Shown: one piece after another, positions 57,615-64,000 of the stretch
How positions within the stretch are numbered: position 1 is the stretch's first letter
Layout: every line of letters starts with the position of its first letter
Position numbers and translations under genes: made by a program
DNA from: Stenogyne calaminthoides
Taxonomy: Eukaryota > Streptophyta > Magnoliopsida > Lamiales > Lamiaceae
NCBI GenBank assembly: GCA_037126765.1
Contig: JBBCBC010000009.1
Location: 27,736,870-27,800,869, forward strand
Direction of reading: 5' to 3'
Length of the DNA: 64,000 bases
Notes under the pieces: generated by a model
Database searches by the model: none
What the model was told of the DNA's origin: nothing
The model's input: the letters and a program-made list of their open reading frames with translations, nothing else

Positions 57615-58640
57615 ATGCCACCCCGTCAGCAATGCAATCAACGGAACACCCCTATCGAAGAGGTACTGCATCGCGCTGACGTAACCCAACTACGACAACA
57701 GGTCGCACAATTGACGGCTCAACTCGCTACCTTGCAAGCCAACCCTGCCTTTCGCCCCCCTCAATCAACCTCACTTTTTGAAACTGATACTCAGCTTGTT
57801 GCACATTACATTGGGGGTCTTCGTTTGCCCTACATGATTTGTTGAACATGTGTGACCCTTTTCAGTTTCGGAAACCCATCAGCGTGCCCTTTAGGCGGAG
57901 AAACAGTTGGCTCGATGTGTCCTCCACCTGTGCGCCAGCCACCTACACACAACGCTGGGCCATCTCGTCTGCCTAGTTCGGTTCCCCGTTCTGAAACCAC
58001 AAGCCGACGTCCCCCTGTGGCACAAGATATGGGTCGTGCTCTGCTTTTTAAGTGTTTTAACCCTGCCATCGGAAATCGGAGAGTTGTCAACCTTTAAATC
58101 GAACTTTGGCGGTGTTTGATAATTTGACCACAGATGACCTTCTCAGCCAAACTGATGATCCCATTGACGATACGGAAATTGTGGAAGGGGACACATGCCC
58201 ATTATTAATGATGCGTCGGACATTCCTCAGTCCACGAGCTCGTCTTGATGACTGGCTACAAACATTAGTTTTCCAGTTGACCTGCACAATTTATGGTAAA
58301 ATATGCTATTTTATTATTGATTATGGCAGTTGTGAAAATGTTGTGTCTGAGTCTACTATTAAGAAATTGGGAGTCGCTACTGAAACCCATCCGCCTCCTT
58401 ATAAATTATCTTGGTTGAGTCGTGGAACTGATATTTTAGTGTCTCATCGTGCCTTGGTGTCTTTTGCTATTGGGTCTACTTATTCAGATGATATTTATTG
58501 TGACGTGGTTCCCATGGATGCTTGCCACCTCCAGTTGGGGCATCCCTGGCAGTTTGATCATTCTGTTTTTTCATGATGGTAGAAATAATACTTACTCTAA
58601 TTTCAAGGGTAAAGGTCCGATTGATAGGCCCTTATAGGGG
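57615..58640 (+). pseudogene. gag start and protease of Gypsy G
   Basis: MPPRQQCNQ at 57615 opens a Q-rich helical stretch (VTQLRQQVAQLTAQLATL). It jumps to VAHYIGGLR, normally far downstream in gag, so most of gag is deleted. After a frame change, 58106-58576 is a retropepsin: YFIIDYGSCENVVS, KLGVAT, then CDVVPMDACHLQLGHPWQFD. The active site reads D-Y-G instead of D-S/T-G, so it would be inactive. The polyprotein continues as HDGRNNTYS before a stop at the edge of the GC-rich segment. Confidence 0.85.
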
Positions 58641-59525
58641 TTAAAAGAGCCTACTCACTATTTTAACTGGCTGATTGGTACACCATATAACTAATCGGTC
58701 GACCCGACTTTTATCGGCCGACCCGCTATTATTATATGATGAATCACTGTTCACTTCAATGTAAATAATACCACCTTGGAGGTGTTATTATTTTAGAGGG
58801 ACTTCTACAGTAATATTTATTCCAATTTTATCCTTAATTCTTCCTTCTTCCCTTCATCTTCCTTCTCCCCTAAAAAATTCTTCCCTCATCTTCACCATGG
58901 CCGCCGACGCCGTCCCATGACCGCCTTCCCCAAACACCGCCGTCACCATGGTCACGACACCGCGTTCCCCCATGGCCGCCGCTTCATCTTCTTCCCCCCC
59001 CCATGGTCAGCCGCTTCCCCCATGGCCGTCGACGCCTTCCCCCATGGCCGTCGACGACTTCCCCCATGGCCGCCTTCATCTTCCCTTCCCCCATGGCCGC
59101 CGCCTACTTCATATTCTTCAATTTATTAAATCGGATTCTTCAATTTTTTCTTCAATTTGGGCTGGGGAATGGGGGATGGAAATTTTCTGCATATTTTCTG
59201 CGTGGGGCTGTTTCCATTGATTTGGGGTTGTTTGTTTCCATTGATTTGGGGCTGATTTGGGGCTGTAATTTTTCTTCAATTTTTTCTGTAATTTGGGGCT
59301 GTTTCCATTGATTTGATGATTCAATATGTTTGAAGAAGATTAGGACAAAGCAGTAATTTGTTAATGTTTTCAATTTTTTATTTTATTTTATTCCCTTTTA
59401 ATACATCCTATCAATCAACTTACAATATTTTACATCCACTTTTTAATGTTGATTACCAATCAGTTTTATAGGAGTTCATCTCATTAAATTAGTCTAGACA
59501 TTAATATTGTAGGAATTTCCATTAT
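58640..59525. other. GC-rich and AT-rich segment inserted in the Gypsy G linker
   Basis: Separates HDGRNNTYS (58580) from the continuing KIILMPKND (59545). gccct occurs at both edges (58628-58632 and 59538-59542), a possible short duplication. Holds the catgg-repeat island (58895-59108) and G/T-rich gattttggggctg repeats (59215-59300). No transposase or terminal inverted repeat that I can define. Confidence 0.45.
58895..59108. repeat. Low-complexity cccccatggccg repeat island
   Basis: About seven imperfect copies of cccccatggccg(c/t)cg, very GC-rich in AT-rich surroundings. Open in more than one frame only because of composition. Confidence 0.75.
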
Positions 59526-59529
59526 GGCT

Positions 59530-59683
59530 ACCAATCGGGCCCTAAGAAAATTATTCTTATGCCTAAGAATGACAAGCCACCACACGTGGCAGATAAACCA
59601 GTATCTTTGCTCACCCAGAAGCCTTTTGAATCAGCTATGGCCAAAACTGGGGTTGTGTTTTTGCTATGGGCGACTCTCTCTTC
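59530..59683 (+). pseudogene. Protease-RT linker fragment of Gypsy G
   Basis: In one frame KIILMPKND, LLTQKPFESAM and KTGVVFLL resemble the gypsy linker before RT. Ends at the solo LTR insertion (duplication tcttc at 59679-59683). Confidence 0.6.
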
Positions 59684-61785
59684 TGTTGGGGTTATACTGG
59701 AAAGTATGTTTTTTACTTTGTATAATTAAACTGAATTTTTTATTTATTTATTGAAATAAATTATTTATCATTGTTGCATTAAATATGATTGAATGTTATA
59801 TATATTTACTGCATACATGTTCCATAAATAGTACGTGTTACTAGGGGTGAGCAGAATATGGTAAAAATAGAAAAATCGAACCGAACCGAACCGAAATATA
59901 AATTCGGTTCGGTTAAATTGGTTTTTAGTTCGGGATCGGTTTTGCATTTTAAAAAAATTGGTGTTCGGTTTCAGTTCGGTTTTTTCGGTAAATATACCGA
60001 ACCGAACCAAAATATTTACTTAATATATATATATATATATATATCCGAATTTTTGTGTTATTAAATGACTTAATTCAATAATGTTAAAATTTCGGTTTTA
60101 AACCGAAACCGAACCGAAAAATTCGGTTCGGTTTCAATCGATTTTAGGCTTAAATGGTTCGGTTTCGGTGTATTATGGTGTGAAATTCGGTTAATTCGGT
60201 TCGGTTAATTCAGTTCGGTTCGGTTTTTACCGAATGCTCACCCCTACGTGTTACATTGTAGTTAATTTGGTGATACCAGGTCACGGAAGATCAAATTAAC
60301 AGTTCCTCGTAACTAAGTACAAATTCACAACCTAGATGAAATGAACAATCCATCGTGAAAGGTTGAAGTGTAAGTCTCAGATTAATTTGTCTTGACCAAG
60401 AGATTACACTGGTGCATTATGATGCGCTGAATAGGACCTACATGAGGATAAATTATTCAGTACTTAATATAGAAGAATTAGACCTCAATGGTTCGTTATT
60501 TCTTAATCTTCGTTCCTTAAATAGGATCGTGTGAAATTAATAACTATTGCTTTGACTTATGATGGGAAGAGAATCAACGTGATTCGATACCTTATATCTT
60601 GGGCAATATTATTAGTTACACGACGATTGCTAAGATTTAATACGGAGAATCGTGTGCAAGGACGTCTTGCTTGATTTGTCCCCTTGGTGGGCTCAGAAGA
60701 TTTATCATACCAAATCTTGCAAGTGAAAATTTATTTCCGGTATGGATAATAAAGTTGAGCTGTCTTTACTCCAAGAATAAATATATTAAATTAATATAAA
60801 GCTTTTTCAGTGGCTTAATTAATTAGTGGACTAAATAATCTTAAACACGGGAAATAATAACCGAGCCATATTATTGTAGTATCGTAATATGGATTAAGAT
60901 GGATAGTTCAATATTAATTTTATAGTGGAATAAATTAATATTATTGGGCTTGAATAATATTTTGGCTTAATATTAAAATTTCATAGCCCGTTGGAGGTCC
61001 AATCTTAATTCTCCTAAAGGCCCCTCAAATAGCCCAATATAAGTCCAATTAATGAAAATGAGAAGAAAATATTATTGTCTAATTATTCCTCAATTTTTCA
61101 AAAAATTGTAGGAAAAAGAAGAGGAAATATTTTCTTAATTTTCTTGAAAAGATTTCATGGAAAAAAATAAGTATTCTTGGAATACAAGATTATCCCATAA
61201 ATTCAAGAAATCAAACCTTGATTCTTGTTTCCTTGTATTTTTCGAAAATATTGTAATAAAGGGAAGTGAGATTTTTGTGAAAAATTTAATTATGGAGAAA
61301 AAAATATATGGGATATATTCAAGATTTCTTGGAGATTAAAAAAAAGTTTTTCTCCTTATTTTTCTAGAGAAAAAAATCGGCCACCCCTTATTATAAATAG
61401 GATTCATCCCCAAGACAATTCCATGTGTTGGAAAAATTAGAAATCCACAAAGGTGATGCAATAATTTTTCGGTTTTCTCCTTTATTAAAATCGTTCGTGA
61501 GAATCCTTCCACTGGATTACGTTCGTGGACGTGGGATATGTTTGAGAAGACATTTTGGGTTGATCCATCGTCTCAACGGTTGTCATTCCAAGAGGTATGT
61601 AATCATGTAACTCCTAGATTCTGCATGCTTATGATTTACTTGGATTACGTGTACGCATGTTGTTGCTTGTTTAATTATTATGTTGAATTGATTTAGAATT
61701 AATTCATATTAGTAATTAATTGAATAATTTAAATATTTGTTTAAATACATCTCGAATAGATCCGGGCACCCCGTATTTCACAACA
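59684..61785 (+). mobile_element. Solo LTR of the copia D family in Gypsy G
   Basis: TGTTGGGG start and ACAACA end, perfect 5 bp duplication tcttc (59679-59683, 61786-61790). Matches the reverse complement of 42347-44289 along most of its length, diverged. It contains the MITE at 59842-60246; without it the length is about 1.69 kb. Confidence 0.87.
59842..60246. mobile_element. hAT-type MITE (405 bp) inside the solo LTR
   Basis: Terminal inverted repeats taggggtgagca and tgctcacccct-a, perfect 8 bp duplication cgtgttac (59834-59841 and 60247-60254). Dense in cggttcggtt/aaccgaaccg. Includes a short (AT)n at 60025-60044. Confidence 0.93.
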
Positions 61786-62678
61786 TCTTCTTCATCACCT
61801 ATTGTGCCTTCTACAGTCACGAAAATTGTGGATGAGTTTAGGTATGTTTTCCCTTTGGATCTTCCAGATGGCATACCCCCACTCCGCAATATTCAATACC
61901 GAATTGACTTGGTTCCAGGTGAAGCTCTTCCGAATAGACCCCATTATTGTATGAGTCCTATAGAACATGAAGAGCTTCGCCGTAAAGCGAAACTTTACTC
62001 TCTAAAGACCATATTCGTGAGAGCATCAGCCCTTGTGCGGTGCCTATACCCTATTAATCCTGAAGAAAGATGGCTCGTGGAGAATGTGTGTAGATAGCCC
62101 CGCGATTAATAAGATTACGGCTAGGTACAAGTTTCCAATTCCTCGACTTGACGACATGTTAGATCATTTGCATGGGGCTTCATGTTTTAAAAAGCTTGAT
62201 CTCAAAAGCGGTTATCATCAGATTGGTGTTCGTCTGGGAGATGAATGGAAGACCGCCTTTAAAACTAGAGAAGGCTTATATGAGTGGTTGGTTATGTCCT
62301 TCGGGTTGTCAAATGCTCCGAGTACCTTCATGCATATCATGAACCACACTTTGCGCCCTTTTATTGGTAAATTCGTAGTTGTATACTTTGATGATATCTT
62401 AATATACAGTACCCCTGTTGATCTCCATTTGCAACATTTAAGGGATGTCTTAGTGGTTTTGCTTAGAGAGCAGCTCTTTGCCACACTTCCCAAGTGTGTG
62501 TTTTGTGAAAAGTCACTCAATTTTCATGGAAATATCATTTCTACAGATGGCCTTGCCATAGACCCATCTAAGGTCGACGCAATACGTAATTGGCCGACTC
62601 CAAAGTCCATCATGGAGGTTCGGAGTTTCCATTGCCTCGCCTCCTTTTACATACGTTTTATACAACACTTTAGTGGCA
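61786..62678 (+). pseudogene. pol: Reverse transcriptase of Gypsy G, truncated
   Basis: The linker at 61791-62000 (TKIVDEFRYVFPLDLPDGIPP, PIEHEELRRK) precedes RT, which is open from 62033 after one frame change. Motifs in order: KKDGSWRMCVD, INKITARYKFPIPRLDDML, KLDLKSGYHQI, FKTREGLYEWLVMSFGL, then the catalytic FDD in VVYFDDILIYS (62384-62395) and LNFHGNIIS. Cut after RFIQHFSGM by the SIRE LTR at 62679. The last residues of the open frame (LVPVQTSLTRVW) are read from LTR sequence and are not RT. Confidence 0.92.
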
Positions 62679-64000
62679 TGTTGGTCCCGGTGCAAACGAG
62701 TCTTACACGTGTATGGGGGGGGAATACACGTGTTCAGTGTTTTTAAAATTTTTTTTTTTCTTCTTGAGGTCGACTTGGGTCGATAATCCTCAAGATTAGG
62801 TTACGAGAAGAACATATCGCTCTGAAATCAAAGTTTATCGAGACAATGATCATGAGTCGCTTTCGATACCTCGATAATCCTAACCGAGTCCTCGAGTGTC
62901 GAGATCCCGAGTTGCTTGGATCAGATAACTAACTTACTGAATCCTCATAAGAGAGTTCAGTTTGGTAACTATCTGTTCTAGCTACTCGATCGTCTTGAAT
63001 GGTTGGCCCTTTAGTTTATACTCGTTTTAAGTTTTGCTGAAAACCTTCCCTTTATGAAATAGTGATTAAGCTGTGATTCACTTATGCAACTTCAAAGGAT
63101 TGATTCCAACTCAATATCGATTGAAAAGTATGCTTTCAAAATCAAGTCAATGCAAATAGATTAAGCACGATATAAGGAAAGTAATAAATAACACAGCAAT
63201 TATAGTGGTTCAGAGACTCAAGCTCCTACATCCACTCTCTCTGATCCTCAGAGAAATACACTATCAACTTCTGAGCTTTCTGACTACCTCGCGTAGTTTA
63301 CTTACTCAACTCGGCCCTGAGTTTTCTGACTACTCCACGTAGTTTACTTACTCAACCCGACCTTGAGTTTTCTGACTACCTCCGTAGTTTACTTACTCAA
63401 ACACAAACAAGCTTTCAGACTACCCCTGTAGCTTACTAACTTCTCCTCTAGAGTTTTATGACTACTCCGTGTAGTTTACTAACTCTTTACAACTCTTCTC
63501 ACCAACAAACACACTCCAACTACCTTCTCAAGGGTTTGGGGTTTCTCGGTTGGTTTCCAACTAGGATGAGATATCCTTTACAATGAAGCACAATGCAAAG
63601 GGTTAGGATATCTCGACTAAGCTTTGGATAATTCTTATCAAGCTAGGCTTAGTATAGTGAGCTCTCTTCAATGTAGAAGCACTTGGGAAATTCTAAGTTT
63701 TTTGAGTGCTTTAACTTCTGCAAGAATAAGTTTGAGCTCTTGAGTTGCGTATAAATTTCCCGTAACCATACAATGTAGAGGGTCACCAGTATTTATAGGC
63801 ATACACCAAGGTCACTCTTGAAAACTATCCGTTGGAGAGATTGCTTCGTGAGTTTCCTCTTATGGTGTGTGAGAAATGGCTATATTTAGGGTTTGAAACT
63901 CCCTATCACGTTTTAGGCAATAACCTTTCATGTAGCCGGTCTTCACTTTTTGCAGTCTGGAACTTTTGTACATCGACATCTTTTTTCAAATGACACATCA
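62679..64000 (-). repeat. SIRE-family LTR on the minus strand (element H), cut by window end
   Basis: Starts TGTTGGTCCCGG, the inverted LTR end of elements A and C. Continues collinearly through the C/G-run near 62717, the tandem repeats (63276-63485) and the inverted TATA region near 63795. The rest, and whether this is a full element or solo LTR, lie beyond 64000. The bases before it are tggca (62674-62678). Confidence 0.92.

Larger units (their letters stand above)
57582..62678 (+). mobile_element. Degraded Ty3/gypsy element (element G), truncated on the right
   Basis: Contains an iMet-like primer site (57584), gag start, protease, linker and RT in gypsy order. It is interrupted by a GC-rich segment (about 58640-59525) and a solo LTR (59684-61785), and cut in RT by the SIRE LTR at 62679. 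No second LTR is visible. Iso-acceptor and RT type suggest a chromovirus-like element, with moderate confidence. Confidence 0.82.

Noticed and set aside
58917..59311. Overlapping ORFs of 70-102 codons in the catgg-repeat island as genes
   Set aside because: Open in several frames only because of the GC-rich repeat; no domain, no splice context.

Overview
This is nuclear DNA of a flowering plant, almost certainly a eudicot. It is AT-rich and carries spliceosomal GT-AG introns, a JAZ/TIFY gene, and Ty1/copia and Ty3/gypsy LTR retrotransposons with tRNA-iMet primer sites. The only host gene I can support is a six-exon JAZ10-like jasmonate repressor at 46003-50660 (+). Nearly everything else is transposable-element DNA, mostly broken.

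Left part. Positions 1-4785 are the 3' end of a SIRE-type copia element (accessory ORF remnant plus 3' LTR). A short host flank (4786-5777) follows, then a four-deep nest of 39.4 kb. Level 1 is a Tat-lineage Gypsy element (5778-45143, +), which carries gag, protease, RT, dual RNase H, integrase, an 82-85 bp tandem repeat array, and an antisense gene that appears to contain three introns. Level 2 is a copia element in its 3' LTR (16735-44289, -; target duplication ggagc). Level 3 is a short non-autonomous SIRE-family element in that copia's pol gene (20423-38821, -; duplication cctcc). Level 4 is a long SIRE-type copia with a third ORF (24128-38674, +) in the 5' LTR of level 3. Insertion order is therefore Gypsy, then copia, then short SIRE, then long SIRE.

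Right part. The JAZ gene starts about 0.86 kb from the right edge of the nest, and its introns hold small inverted-repeat elements. Downstream lie a hAT-like element (51193-52112), a gag-only small Gypsy-like element (52177-55299) split by a solo LTR, an unassigned stretch (55300-57581), and a degraded second Gypsy (57582-62678). That Gypsy is interrupted by a GC-rich segment and by a solo LTR, which itself holds a hAT MITE with a perfect 8 bp duplication. It is cut at 62679 by a minus-strand SIRE-family LTR that runs off the window.

Two observations stand out. First, the antisense gene in the Tat element has three putative introns and its own TATA box. Second, CAG and CTG are replaced by CG-containing strings, patchily, in the transposons but not in the JAZ exons. 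The second looks technical (basecalling at CHG-methylated sites) and would explain many of the frameshifts, so 'pseudogene' calls in the copia elements should be read with that in mind.
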